From positions 1 through 64,000 of IMG/VR virus record IMGVR_UViG_3300028840_004217: 64,000 nucleotides of DNA. One strand, given 5' to 3'. The notes beneath the pieces are model-generated. The model saw nothing but the letters and a program-made list of their open reading frames with translations. It was not told the origin of the DNA and made no database searches. Origin of the DNA: a virus. The translations under genes and the position numbers were made by a program. Shown piece after piece: positions 49,907 through 57,413 of this stretch; within the stretch, counting starts at the first letter, position 1; each line of letters starts with the position of its first letter.

Positions 49907-50667
49907 AGGTTGCTCCTCTCGATTTCGTCCTCACACGGATGGCCGGGGAACAGGTTCAATCCGGTCAGACGCTCCACCGTGTTAATGGTCACGCGGTACG
50001 CCGACAGATCATCGAACACATTGCCGGGCGGCTTCTGCGGTATCACATAGGCCAGGCGTTCCAGCGTCTCAGGGTCGAAGACCACCTTGAAAAAGGCCAC
50101 CGGAACCCGCACCCTGTTCTTACCTATCCGAATGACAGAACTGCCGCCGATATGCACCGGACCGGTCACGACGTGTATCGTGTCGCGGTTCACCGCCGCC
50201 TGACGCACCCGCCCCTCCAGGACGCGCCAGATGCCCCGGTTGAACTTGGGCAGTTGCGGGCTGGCGTTGGACATCAGATACCCCTGCTTCATCACGACCT
50301 CGGACCACCGCAGGTCGGCGGCGGGCACCAGGTGGCCCCTGTCGAATCCCGTGTTGCGGTAGTCGTCCGGATGTGCGGAGCCGGTCCAGATGCGCGGGTC
50401 GAACCGGAACCGCCCCTTGCGTTCCTCTGTGCCGGCGACCTCCTCGGCCGTCAGCTCGTAGACCACCCAGGCCGCTTGCTCGTTGCCCTCGTCATAGGCC
50501 AGGACGAAACCCTCATAGGTCACGACCTGGAACGTGCCGCCGTCGGGCTGGTACGCGCCGTCCTGCGGATGGGCCGGATAGGTCCAGAGAAACAGTATCG
50601 TGCCGACCAGTATGATCGCGTATATGATGAACAGGCCGGTCAGCCTGCGCCTACTCTGTGGGTGCAT
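49894..50667 (-). CDS. DNA/RNA non-specific endonuclease (NUC1), membrane-anchored or secreted
   Basis: 257 residues. An N-terminal hydrophobic segment (LTGLFIIYAIILVGTILFLW) acts as signal anchor. FDRGHLVPAADLRWSE carries the catalytic DRGH, and MSNASPQLPKFNRGIW supplies the conserved Asn. The family (Serratia nuclease-like) degrades DNA and RNA with a metal ion. Export to periplasm or outside is suggested by the leader. Confidence 0.88.
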   Translation of the reverse strand: MHPQSRRRLTGLFIIYAIILVGTILFLWTYPAHPQDGAYQPDGGTFQVVTYEGFVLAYDEGNEQAAWVVYELTAEEVAGTEERKGRFRFDPRIWTGSAHPDDYRNTGFDRGHLVPAADLRWSEVVMKQGYLMSNASPQLPKFNRGIWRVLEGRVRQAAVNRDTIHVVTGPVHIGGSSVIRIGKNRVRVPVAFFKVVFDPETLERLAYVIPQKPPGNVFDDLSAYRVTINTVERLTGLNLFPGHPCEDEIERSNLWQR

Positions 50668-51325
50668 CAGCTTCCTCCTTGGGGTGAAAGGCGGCGTATT
50701 TCTCGTCGTACATCTCGTCGCCTATGATGTACACGCCCCACGGGTTCCACAGTACGTACTGCGGCAACTCCTTCTCCGTGGGTGCGTGGGACGCCGTGGC
50801 ATACCTGTCGAACTGCTGGAACATGTCGGTGTCGTCCTCCAGCCGCCACTCGCCCCGCGTGTATTTCGTGCCGGGCGTCCACAGCCTGTGGGCTTTGGGC
50901 GTACCCGTCACCTGAAGGTCCACCTGAACGATCCGGTCACCGGCGCGACGGTAGAACTCTACGGTCGACTTGTGGCCGTAGTCCAGGCGGTAGATGAACG
51001 GCTCGATCTGCTGAACGAACTTCTCGCGCCAGTGCTTTTTCTTCATGCCCGTGATCGGCACGAAGGAGAGGAACGTGCCCCGCACCCTGACCATCGGGAT
51101 CGGGTCGCTTTCGTGGACGATCGCCTTGGCCTCCTCGGGATCGTGCACCTGGAATTGTACGGTGGCGTCAGCGTGGCTGGTGTGCATGAACCCCGACGGG
51201 ATGTTGGCGTCCGCGAGGTCGGGCATCGCCGCTTTCAGTTCCTCGATCAACGCCAGGGCCGCGACGAACTTCTCACGGTCCCTGGCCTGCCGTCTGTCGA
51301 ACTCCTCGATTGTCGTGATGGTCAT
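50651..51325 (-). CDS. Phage protein, unknown function
   Basis: 224 residues beginning MTITTIEEFDRRQARDREKF. A helical N-terminus, a beta-rich middle (MVRVRGTFLSFVPITGMKKK), then WNPWGVYIIGDEMYDEKYA. No recognised family. Overlaps the nuclease start. Confidence 0.65.
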   Translation of the reverse strand: MTITTIEEFDRRQARDREKFVAALALIEELKAAMPDLADANIPSGFMHTSHADATVQFQVHDPEEAKAIVHESDPIPMVRVRGTFLSFVPITGMKKKHWREKFVQQIEPFIYRLDYGHKSTVEFYRRAGDRIVQVDLQVTGTPKAHRLWTPGTKYTRGEWRLEDDTDMFQQFDRYATASHAPTEKELPQYVLWNPWGVYIIGDEMYDEKYAAFHPKEEADAPTE

Positions 51326-51334
51326 GTGGCCTCC

Positions 51335-51526
51335 TCAGGAAAGCATCAGCTTCGTGCCGTGGGCGTACCGGGCGATGTCGATGATGCCCGGCGCGAACTG
51401 TACGAGGTCACCGTCGTCGGTCGTCCAGATGACCCCCTTGTAATCCTCTGTGAACGTCGGAAACAGCGTGCCCTTCTCTATGCGTTGAAGGGCGTCACCC
51501 AGGTTGTTGATCGTGACGGTCGCCAT
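51335..51526 (-). CDS. Small phage protein
   Basis: 63 residues, ACACAAGGAG upstream. MATVTINNLGDALQRIEKGT then IWTTDDGDLVQFAPGIIDIA. Unknown. Confidence 0.6.
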   Translation of the reverse strand: MATVTINNLGDALQRIEKGTLFPTFTEDYKGVIWTTDDGDLVQFAPGIIDIARYAHGTKLMLS

Positions 51527-51544
51527 GTCGTACTCTCCTTGTGT

Positions 51545-51979
51545 TTAGTACACCGTGATTTTGACGGTCGGGGCTTTGACTTTCGCCAGCCTGCTCGTCG
51601 TGACTGCCGGTACGGGTGACGTGCCGAACACGTAGGCGCAGCCACCGTCGATGAACACGTTGTTGATGACGCCCGCGTCACCCTCGAAGATCCGCTTGGC
51701 CACGTCGTACATCGCGTGGGCTATGCGGCGTGCCCGGCGCAGGTCGCGGAACGTCAGCTTCATCGTGACCCGGTGCTGGTGCTCTGCCGTGGGCGGTGTG
51801 TGACGCAGGTGCTCTACGCGGTCCTTCTCGAAATCCTGAACCGTGACCACCGCTGTGGGATCCTCGGACCAGATTTCGTCGGCGAACTCGCGGACGGCTT
51901 TCATGCTGTTGTGAAGCTGGCCTGCTTCGATCTGGCGTGTGCCTGATGTGTAAGTCGTTGTCGTTTCGTACCGGGCCAT
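51545..51979 (-). CDS. Phage protein, unknown function
   Basis: 144 residues, CACAAGGAG upstream. MARYETTTTYTSGTRQIEAG, FADEIWSEDPTAVVTVQDFE and MKLTFRDLRRARRIAHAMYD. First gene after the 52.0 kb promoter. Confidence 0.65.
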   Translation of the reverse strand: MARYETTTTYTSGTRQIEAGQLHNSMKAVREFADEIWSEDPTAVVTVQDFEKDRVEHLRHTPPTAEHQHRVTMKLTFRDLRRARRIAHAMYDVAKRIFEGDAGVINNVFIDGGCAYVFGTSPVPAVTTSRLAKVKAPTVKITVY

Positions 51980-52023
51980 GATGCTCTCCTTGTGAGTGGT
52001 CGCTTTCCTCTCTGTCTATATAC

Positions 52024-52052
52024 AATATAACATATCTATGTTACTTTGTCAA
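52024..52052 (-). promoter_or_regulatory. Leftward sigma-70-type promoter
   Basis: Minus-strand TTGACA (52052-52047), 17 bases, TATATT (52029-52024). T-tracts on the plus strand at 52064-52092 are A-tracts upstream of the -35 on the coding side. Confidence 0.85.
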
Positions 52053-52104
52053 GAGGGCGACAGAAGTTTTTTGCATTTTTTTCAAACTTTTCTCACAAAG
52101 GGAA

Positions 52105-52128
52105 GCGGGGGCCGGGAGTGGCCCCCGC
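52105..52128 (-). terminator. Leftward terminator hairpin
   Basis: GCGGGGGCC (52105-52113) and GGCCCCCGC (52120-52128) form a perfect 9-bp stem with a 6-base loop, just after the HTH gene stop. T-residues follow at moderate density. Confidence 0.75.
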
Positions 52129-52131
52129 AGG

Positions 52132-52569
52132 TCACGCTGTCTCGGCGAATCCGACCTGGATGCTGGTGTGCACCCTGTGGCGTCCTCTGCGGACGATTTC
52201 GGATGTGACCAGGCCGTGACGTATCAGAACGCGGAGCGTCTTGTAGGGGCGTGACCCTTCCACCACGTCGGGCTGCACGCCTTCTTGTATGCGGTTCATC
52301 ATCTCATGTTGCGTGATCGAGAGCTGGACGCCCCGCCGCTGTCGCGGCTTGGTTTTCCACGGCTGACTCTTGCGGTTCCAGTCGCTGCGGAACAGGGGGT
52401 TGCCCTTAACCGGCATCTTGAAATTGCGCACGTCCTCCTCGTTGAAATAATAGTCGTGCCTGTCGCCGCCGACCTGCGGTTTGAGCCACCCCTTCTTCAC
52501 GTACCGGGCGATGGTCGCGGGCGTCCTATGTAGTATCTGGCACGCCTGTCGTGTCGTTATCAGCTTCAT
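52132..52569 (-). CDS. Helix-turn-helix DNA-binding protein (excisionase/MerR-like)
   Basis: 145 residues. MKLITTRQACQILHRTPATI then ARYVKKGWLKPQVGGDRHDY and FNEEDVRNFK is a winged HTH_17 layout. The C-terminus has a second helical part (ITQHEMMNRIQEGV, TLRVLIRHGLV). Likely a phage regulator; the dyads at 48.9 kb are one conceivable target. Confidence 0.8.
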   Translation of the reverse strand: MKLITTRQACQILHRTPATIARYVKKGWLKPQVGGDRHDYYFNEEDVRNFKMPVKGNPLFRSDWNRKSQPWKTKPRQRRGVQLSITQHEMMNRIQEGVQPDVVEGSRPYKTLRVLIRHGLVTSEIVRRGRHRVHTSIQVGFAETA

Positions 52570-52831
52570 GTTGATGTCCTCTCATCTTGATGGCGCTCTG
52601 GCACGCCTGCAATGCTTCGATCAGGTGGGCCAGCATATCCGTCGGAACGGCTCCTGCCATGTTGAGCGGCCACAGCGTCACCGACGCCGACGGAGCCGTG
52701 GTGATGTCCGTCTGTGCCGGCTGCATGATGTGTACCGTGACGGATGCCGGTGATGTGCCGTGGGCGTCCACGCGGATCGTGGTGTCCCGCCCGTCCTGTA
52801 GCGCCTTGGTCACTGTGATGACGTTTTTCAT
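52526..52831 (-). CDS. Small phage protein, unknown function
   Basis: 101 residues from ATG at 52831 (CGGAGGT upstream). MKNVITVTKALQDGRDTTIR, a beta-rich core, then helix. Overlaps the HTH gene by 44 bases, so translation may be coupled. Confidence 0.65.
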   Translation of the reverse strand: MKNVITVTKALQDGRDTTIRVDAHGTSPASVTVHIMQPAQTDITTAPSASVTLWPLNMAGAVPTDMLAHLIEALQACQSAIKMRGHQHEADNDTTGVPDTT

Positions 52832-52847
52832 ATCTGCGGACCTCCGT

Positions 52848-52876
52848 AAAATGATAAATCTGTCTTACTTTGTCAA
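52848..52876 (-). promoter_or_regulatory. Partial promoter of the same family
   Basis: Minus-strand TTGACAAAGTAA (52876-52865) matches the -35 region and start of the spacer of the leftward promoters, but the -10 is weak: CATTTT at 17 bases or TATCAT at 14. Confidence 0.45.
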
Positions 52877-53061
52877 GCGGTTCTTGGCGGCTCGTCCTCT
52901 GTGATCTCCTCGAATTGGGCGTGGCTGATGTGCTCGAAAGCATCATAGAGGTTCAGCAACGCCTGTTCCTCGTCCTCCCCCTCGACGATCGTGCGGCACC
53001 AGTGTATCACGCCGAGCGCACCGCGTGACCGCCCGTAGAAACCGGCCCTGTATCGTTTCAT
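52873..53061 (-). CDS. 62-residue phage protein
   Basis: MKRYRAGFYGRSRGALGVIH then ALLNLYDAFEHISHAQFEEI. A common phage pattern of a beta opening and one helix. ATGA-type overlap with the upstream gene. Unknown. Confidence 0.6.
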   Translation of the reverse strand: MKRYRAGFYGRSRGALGVIHWCRTIVEGEDEEQALLNLYDAFEHISHAQFEEITEDEPPRTA

Positions 53062-53363
53062 ATATCACCGTCCCAACCGTTGTCGATGGCCTCCCGCCTG
53101 TACTGGTTGAACAGGGGCATGCAGCACCCTGCGCCTATGTCAAGTTGGCCCGCGTCGACGAGGCCGTCATCGACCAGGCCGCAACTGTAGAACCCCGGCC
53201 TGTCACCCCGCAGGAATGAACACGGGCCACCGCCGACAGGAGCCGGTTCACCGTGACGCATACCGACCACGCAGACGGCCGTCTTGCAGCAGAGGCCGGA
53301 GCGCACACACGGGCGCCAGCGCGGTTCGTCGTCCGGGTTCAGTCGCTCCAGCTCCTCTATCAT
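53058..53363 (-). CDS. Cys-rich YkgJ-like protein
   Basis: 101 residues from ATG at 53363 (GGTGGAGG upstream). CVRSGLCCKTAVCVVG, GPCSFLRGD, FYSCGLVDD and GAGCCMPLF match the CxxxxCC...C...C...CC pattern of YkgJ-type metal-chelating proteins. May bind an iron-sulfur cluster or zinc. Confidence 0.65.
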   Translation of the reverse strand: MIEELERLNPDDEPRWRPCVRSGLCCKTAVCVVGMRHGEPAPVGGGPCSFLRGDRPGFYSCGLVDDGLVDAGQLDIGAGCCMPLFNQYRREAIDNGWDGDI

Positions 53364-53644
53364 TCGGTCCTCCACCTCTGTAACACGGCGTATGTGTACT
53401 CGTCAAAATCACCGTCGCCGTGGGTGACGCGGTACGTGATCATCGGGGGCACGATCTCGAACCCGTGCTTGCCCAAGTCCTTCACCTCCGTCATGTCCAC
53501 GAACTCGCGCCACCTCTCTTTGTCATCGACCACATTGCCCTCATTCGACACCCAGGTCAGTTTGCCGAAGATGTCGATGCGGACCATGGCCGTCTCGCGG
53601 CGGATGCGACCTTCCGATGTGAACTGCACTTCATGATGCTGCAT
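53360..53644 (-). CDS. Small phage protein, unknown function
   Basis: 94 residues from ATG at 53644 (CGGAGGT upstream): MQHHEVQFTSEGRIRRETAM and DFDEYTYAVLQRWRTE. Overlaps its downstream neighbour. Unknown. Confidence 0.6.
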   Translation of the reverse strand: MQHHEVQFTSEGRIRRETAMVRIDIFGKLTWVSNEGNVVDDKERWREFVDMTEVKDLGKHGFEIVPPMITYRVTHGDGDFDEYTYAVLQRWRTE

Positions 53645-53853
53645 CAGCTGACCTCCGTGATGCGCGGGATCGCGGCCCAAAGCTGCTGGCATATACGGTC
53701 GAACTGCGCGTGGCTTTTGATCTCGTACATACCCGCATTAAATGCGGTCTGATAGGTCTGGACGCCGGTTTCACCCGTCATGATGTTCAGCAGGTGGCGC
53801 AACAGATACGCCTCCTCGTCGTTCATGTGCAGCGTGACCTCTCCGCGTGCCAT
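53644..53853 (-). CDS. Small phage protein
   Basis: 69 residues, ACACAAGGAGG upstream. MARGEVTLHMNDEEAYLLRH then LLNIMTGETG. Similar short proteins (xLxMxxEEAxxL) are common in phages. Unknown role. Confidence 0.6.
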   Translation of the reverse strand: MARGEVTLHMNDEEAYLLRHLLNIMTGETGVQTYQTAFNAGMYEIKSHAQFDRICQQLWAAIPRITEVS

Positions 53854-53854
53854 G

Positions 53855-54028
53855 TCATTCCTCCTTGTGTGAAAATACGAATCGCTTGATCTGATGCGGA
53901 TATATACCGTACTCCTTGCAGTATTCGTACAGCGCGGCTTCCACGCTGGACGTGTCCGGATCGGTACCCACCGGCACGTCATGCTCGTCGCCGTCTTTGA
54001 GCGTCAGACGGTAGATGAACTCAGGCAT
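53855..54028 (-). CDS. 57-residue phage protein
   Basis: MPEFIYRLTLKDGDEHDVPV then YEYCKEYGIYPHQIKRFVFS. GAGGTGGTG precedes the start. Its last codons overlap the ribosome site of the following gene. Confidence 0.6.
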   Translation of the reverse strand: MPEFIYRLTLKDGDEHDVPVGTDPDTSSVEAALYEYCKEYGIYPHQIKRFVFSHKEE

Positions 54029-54236
54029 CTGTCACCACCTCGAACTGATCGGGCGGGCAGACCAGCGGCAGGCTGTACGGTCCGTCCCAATCGACCCACA
54101 CCTGGTTGAACTTGTCGTCACGGGCCAGCTCGACCGGCGTCACCTCCGTCACCGTACCCAACGTGCCGGGCGGCACCGGCGTCGGGTCATCGACCATCGT
54201 GATCAGCTTGATACGCGTTCCTCTTTTCAACTTCAT
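54021..54236 (-). CDS. DUF4314-like protein
   Basis: 71 residues from ATG at 54236 (GAGGAGGGGG upstream). MKLKRGTRIKLITMVDDPTP, VPPGTLGTVTEV, then VWVDWDG and CPPDQFEVV match the DUF4314 pattern, a small beta-barrel domain of phages and Firmicutes elements. Function unknown. Confidence 0.75.
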   Translation of the reverse strand: MKLKRGTRIKLITMVDDPTPVPPGTLGTVTEVTPVELARDDKFNQVWVDWDGPYSLPLVCPPDQFEVVTDA

Positions 54237-54607
54237 TTCGATACCCCCTCCTCTTTGGCTCGATTCCGCTGTATCCAGCTCACGCAGTTGCCGTGTGCCC
54301 TGCGGGAATTCGACCAGTACTTCTCCAGACCGGTGGCCGTTTCTATGACGGCCCACCCGTCACGGCGTCCGCGTATTTCATAGCGGCGACGCGGACCCCC
54401 TCCTGTGCGCTCGATCTTCGGAACCGGGTACCGTCGCTCGAAATGCGGCCTGCCGCAGAACGACTCCCACTGACCACTCTTGGTCACGTTGGGGTGTACC
54501 GACAGCCCGCTCCGGACGGGAACGTGAGCCCCGCAGATCCTGCACCGCACCGCGATCTTGTTCGGGAAACAGGGCGGTGCGCCGATGTACTTGACGTCCT
54601 CACTCAT
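54233..54607 (-). CDS. Zinc-finger phage protein
   Basis: 124 residues starting MSEDVKYIGAPPCFPNKIAV, then CRICGAHVPVRSG and FCGRPHFE. A later Arg-rich stretch (GGGPRRRYEIRGRRDGW) suggests nucleic acid binding. The ATG at 54607 is preferred for ribosome-site spacing over 54613. Confidence 0.65.
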   Translation of the reverse strand: MSEDVKYIGAPPCFPNKIAVRCRICGAHVPVRSGLSVHPNVTKSGQWESFCGRPHFERRYPVPKIERTGGGPRRRYEIRGRRDGWAVIETATGLEKYWSNSRRAHGNCVSWIQRNRAKEEGVSK

Positions 54608-54654
54608 GGTCATTCGCTCCTTGTGTCTGGTTGCGACGTCATCTATCTTGTAAC

Positions 54655-54683
54655 AATATAATATCTATTGTTTATTTTGTCAA
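54655..54683 (-). promoter_or_regulatory. Leftward sigma-70-type promoter
   Basis: Minus-strand TTGACA (54683-54678), 17 bases, TATATT (54660-54655). Confidence 0.85.
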
Positions 54684-54702
54684 GAGGTTTTTAGTGAGGA
54701 CA

Positions 54703-54730
54703 GCGGCCCGCCCGAGGACGAACGGGCCGC
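54703..54730 (-). terminator. Leftward terminator-like hairpin
   Basis: GCGGCCCG (54703-54710) pairs with CGGGCCGC (54723-54730), an 8-bp stem. It follows the stop at 54778 and precedes the next promoter; TTTTT-poor on its 3' side except for a short A/T run at 54688-54693. Confidence 0.6.
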
Positions 54731-54777
54731 CCCACCGGAACGTGGTGTACGAGGCCGAGCGTACGAGTGTCCGGTGG

Positions 54778-55230
54778 TCATTCTTTGGGGTGCAGGAGCT
54801 GTCGGAATCTGTCGTAGGGAACCTTGATCGTGTACCGGCCCACCACGCCGTTCTCATAGTATTCGATCACGGTGTGGTCCGCGCTGTTCGACGCCTTGTG
54901 ACCGCGTATCAACAACAGGTCATACCGGCGCGGTGCGTAGTGCTCCACGTTGTCCACGATCAGACCGAGTGTACGGGCCCACAGAATCCGGTGGCCGGTG
55001 CTGTCGGCGTACACGGCGACGGTGAGGGCATCATTGAGCTGTTCGTAGATCAGGACGGCCTCCTCCACCGACAGGTACAGCATCGAGTTGTCGGCACGCT
55101 GAACCGTGATCTTGTCTGCCCGTTCGACGGCCTGGAGGCGGGCGATCTCCGAGAAGAAAACCCACTGTATGCCGATGATGAAGATCACCACGCCGATGAA
55201 CAGCAGCTTCAATTTATTCTTGCGCGTCAT
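54778..55230 (-). CDS. Single-span membrane protein
   Basis: 150 residues: MTRKNKLKLLFIGVVIFIIG then IQWVFFSEIARLQ gives a basic N-terminus and a transmembrane helix. The rest is a soluble domain likely outside the membrane (NSMLYLSVEEAVLIYEQLND). Could be superinfection- or lysis-related; no family recognised. Confidence 0.65.
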   Translation of the reverse strand: MTRKNKLKLLFIGVVIFIIGIQWVFFSEIARLQAVERADKITVQRADNSMLYLSVEEAVLIYEQLNDALTVAVYADSTGHRILWARTLGLIVDNVEHYAPRRYDLLLIRGHKASNSADHTVIEYYENGVVGRYTIKVPYDRFRQLLHPKE

Positions 55231-55498
55231 CGTTTTCCTTCTCTACCGCCGCCATCGCCTCCGAGTAATCCCCGCCGTTCGGGAGGGCACTCAGGTCGAG
55301 GCGGCGTTTGATCTGGTCGAGGTAGTTGCCCACCAGACGCATCGCGCCGAAGTGTTCGGGGATGAAGTCGGACGCGTTGATGTTCTCGTGGTTCATCACG
55401 CACATGGCCATCTGGAGTCCGTTGTAGAACCCGTGGGACCAGTCGGGGTTTTTGAATTGCTTTTTGAGTACCGCTTCAAATTGCTCTGCATCAGTCAA
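55214..55498 (-). CDS. Phage protein, unknown function
   Basis: 94 residues from TTG at 55498, which overlaps the upstream TGA (TTGA) and follows CGGAGG. LTDAEQFEAVLKKQFKNPDW then MAMCVMNHENINASDFIPEH. Unknown. Confidence 0.55.
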   Translation of the reverse strand: MTDAEQFEAVLKKQFKNPDWSHGFYNGLQMAMCVMNHENINASDFIPEHFGAMRLVGNYLDQIKRRLDLSALPNGGDYSEAMAAVEKENDDAQE

Positions 55499-56109
55499 AA
55501 CGAAGCCTCCGTGAAAAGCGTATACGTGAACGTGGTCCCGTGGCCGTGCTCGACCTGTCGCTGCGCCAGGCTGATGATCAGGTCGAACACGTCGGGGTCG
55601 GGAATCACCTGGCAGGCCGCAGACCACTTGCCGATCCTGACGGACCGCCGCAGTTCGGATGCCCGGTGTATATTGGCACCGATCACCGCCTTGTCCCACT
55701 CATGCATGTCGATATAGGAAACCTCCCCGGCATCAAGTCTCTGCCAGAAGTCGGGCTGCACACGCCAGAACTCTATCGGCGCGGCCTGCGTCAATGCCCG
55801 GTACTTGCCTCTGTGAAAACCGAGCTGGTACGCCGACCGATACTGGCCTGGCCGCATGATGGCCGTTCCACGCACGTTGAGGGGGTTCTGACGGTAGTAC
55901 ACGCCGGGGTCCGTAGTGCAGGGTGTCTGAATCATATTCCAGTCACCTGCGGCCTTCCAGACCACAAAAAACAGATCGTTGAACGTATCGGCCGTCAGGT
56001 CATTCGACCGGATGCCGCCGATGTTCAGATCGTAGTCGTCGCCCTCGAAAAAGGCATACATGGCGTTCTGGTATGCGGCCCGTATCTCGTCAAACGTCAC
56101 CAGGTGCAT
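55495..56109 (-). CDS. YkuD (L,D-transpeptidase)-like protein
   Basis: 204 residues. The pattern TAIMRPGQYRSAYQLGFHRG, VIGANIHRASE and VGKWSAACQVIP-like (actual: IGKWSAACQVIPDPDVF) fits phage proteins with a catalytic-type His...S.xC arrangement of L,D-transpeptidases. It may act on peptidoglycan. ATGA overlap with the upstream gene. The role in lysis is inferred. Confidence 0.5.
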   Translation of the reverse strand: MHLVTFDEIRAAYQNAMYAFFEGDDYDLNIGGIRSNDLTADTFNDLFFVVWKAAGDWNMIQTPCTTDPGVYYRQNPLNVRGTAIMRPGQYRSAYQLGFHRGKYRALTQAAPIEFWRVQPDFWQRLDAGEVSYIDMHEWDKAVIGANIHRASELRRSVRIGKWSAACQVIPDPDVFDLIISLAQRQVEHGHGTTFTYTLFTEASF

Positions 56110-56270
56110 CAGCCAGCTCCTTTCGTGGTGTCTGCCGGTGCGCTGGTCGTGTCGGGCGGCGCAGGTGCGGGTTTCGGCTTTTCAGCCCAAAACATGCCCT
56201 CGATCGTCTTGCAGCACCCCGGCTCGTTCTGCTTGTTGTAGCTGCCCCGCTTTATGATGATGAATTTCAT
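56109..56270 (-). CDS. 53-residue Pro-rich protein
   Basis: MKFIIIKRGSYNKQNEPGCC then KPKPAPAPPDTTSAPADTTK. AAAGGAA upstream. A Cys pair and a flexible Pro/Ala/Thr tail. Unknown. Confidence 0.55.
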   Translation of the reverse strand: MKFIIIKRGSYNKQNEPGCCKTIEGMFWAEKPKPAPAPPDTTSAPADTTKGAG

Positions 56271-57223
56271 AGGACGTTCCTTTCCACTCTGTCGGCCCGC
56301 GCCTCGTCGTCGGGATCGGGTTTCAGGCCGAGTTCTATGAACCAGTCGCAGGTGGACCCGCTGTGCTCCGTCAGGAACCGGGCCACCGCCTCCAGCTTGC
56401 GGGCCTCATGCTCGAACGTCACGCGTGCCCGTTCCAGGTGCTCCTCGTTGTGCTTGACGTCGGACGCGCAACCGGCCACCTTGTCCTTCTGCTGGTAGGC
56501 CGCCTCCTGCATGACCAGGATGACGTTCTCCTCCACCAGAGCCAGCCCCGTGATCTCGTCCTTCGGATCCTCCGCCTGTTGAGACACGACGGCCACCTCA
56601 CCCGTACCCGAACACACTGAGCAGTGTACGTCACCGCCGCCGATGATACCCGTCCCCCCGCACTCCGGACACTCCGTTGTTTTCATGATGGGCACTTCTC
56701 CTTTCCCTTGACATTGACAACACTCGTCGGCGCCCGTACCGTCACAGGCCGGGCATTTGATGAACTCCAGGATGCTGGCCACGCCCTTCGAGCTGGCCCA
56801 CGGTATCACGCCGCGCCCGCCGCACCAGGTACAGGCCGTCTGCCCGACCTTCCCGCCTTCATGCCCGCAGGCGGGACACGGGATGGTCTGTCCGCAGCCG
56901 TTGCAGACGTAACACCTTTCGTCCGGCTCCTCCTCATCGGTACTCCCCTTCAGTATGCCCTCACCCCGGCATTTGTAGCACGCCGTCGTCTTGCCGGGAT
57001 CGAGGACGACGGGTACGCACCCCAGGCCGCGACAGAACGGACACAGGGTATCCAGGGGCGTGGCTTTCGTCGTGCGGCCCATGCCCTCACACGGCGTACA
57101 GAAAACCAGCCCGCCCTTGCCCCCGCATTTGTAGCAGACCTGCGGCGCGCCGTCGTCATCGACCTGGCCCGTACCGTCACAGTTATTGCAGACCTCGGGT
57201 ATAGGCAACGTACTGCTGCACAT
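56267..57223 (-). CDS. DnaJ-type zinc-repeat protein with twelve CxxCxGxG-like motifs
   Basis: 318 residues, AAAGGAGGT upstream. Motifs in order: CNNCDGTG, CYKCGGKG, CTPCEGMG, CPFCRGLG, CYKCRGEG, CYVCNGCG, CPACGHEG, CTWCGGRG, CPACDGTG, CCQCQGKG, CPECGGTG, CSVCSGTG, all within residues 12-210. DnaJ has four. There is no J domain. A helical C-terminus follows. Possible chaperone-like or metal-storage role. Confidence 0.85.
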   Translation of the reverse strand: MCSSTLPIPEVCNNCDGTGQVDDDGAPQVCYKCGGKGGLVFCTPCEGMGRTTKATPLDTLCPFCRGLGCVPVVLDPGKTTACYKCRGEGILKGSTDEEEPDERCYVCNGCGQTIPCPACGHEGGKVGQTACTWCGGRGVIPWASSKGVASILEFIKCPACDGTGADECCQCQGKGEVPIMKTTECPECGGTGIIGGGDVHCSVCSGTGEVAVVSQQAEDPKDEITGLALVEENVILVMQEAAYQQKDKVAGCASDVKHNEEHLERARVTFEHEARKLEAVARFLTEHSGSTCDWFIELGLKPDPDDEARADRVERNVL

Positions 57224-57413
57224 AGGACCTCCTTTTCTGTGGGAACCCGTAAAACCCGCACACGATGATGAAGCTGATGCAGTCGAGGTTGGACGGAAAG
57301 CCGTACCAGGTGAACGGCATCAACGGCCTGATGAGAGGTTCGATACTGATGGTCACGCTGAATATGACTATCCCCAACCAGAGCAGCTTGAACAATCCGA
57401 ATACCTTACTCAC
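57183..57413 (-). CDS. Small membrane protein
   Basis: 76 residues from GTG at 57413 (GGAGGG upstream). SKVFGLFKLLWLGIVIFSVT then a second hydrophobic helix. Its last 41 bases overlap the zinc-repeat gene. Confidence 0.55.
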   Translation of the reverse strand: MSKVFGLFKLLWLGIVIFSVTISIEPLIRPLMPFTWYGFPSNLDCISFIIVCGFYGFPQKRRSYVQQYVAYTRGLQ

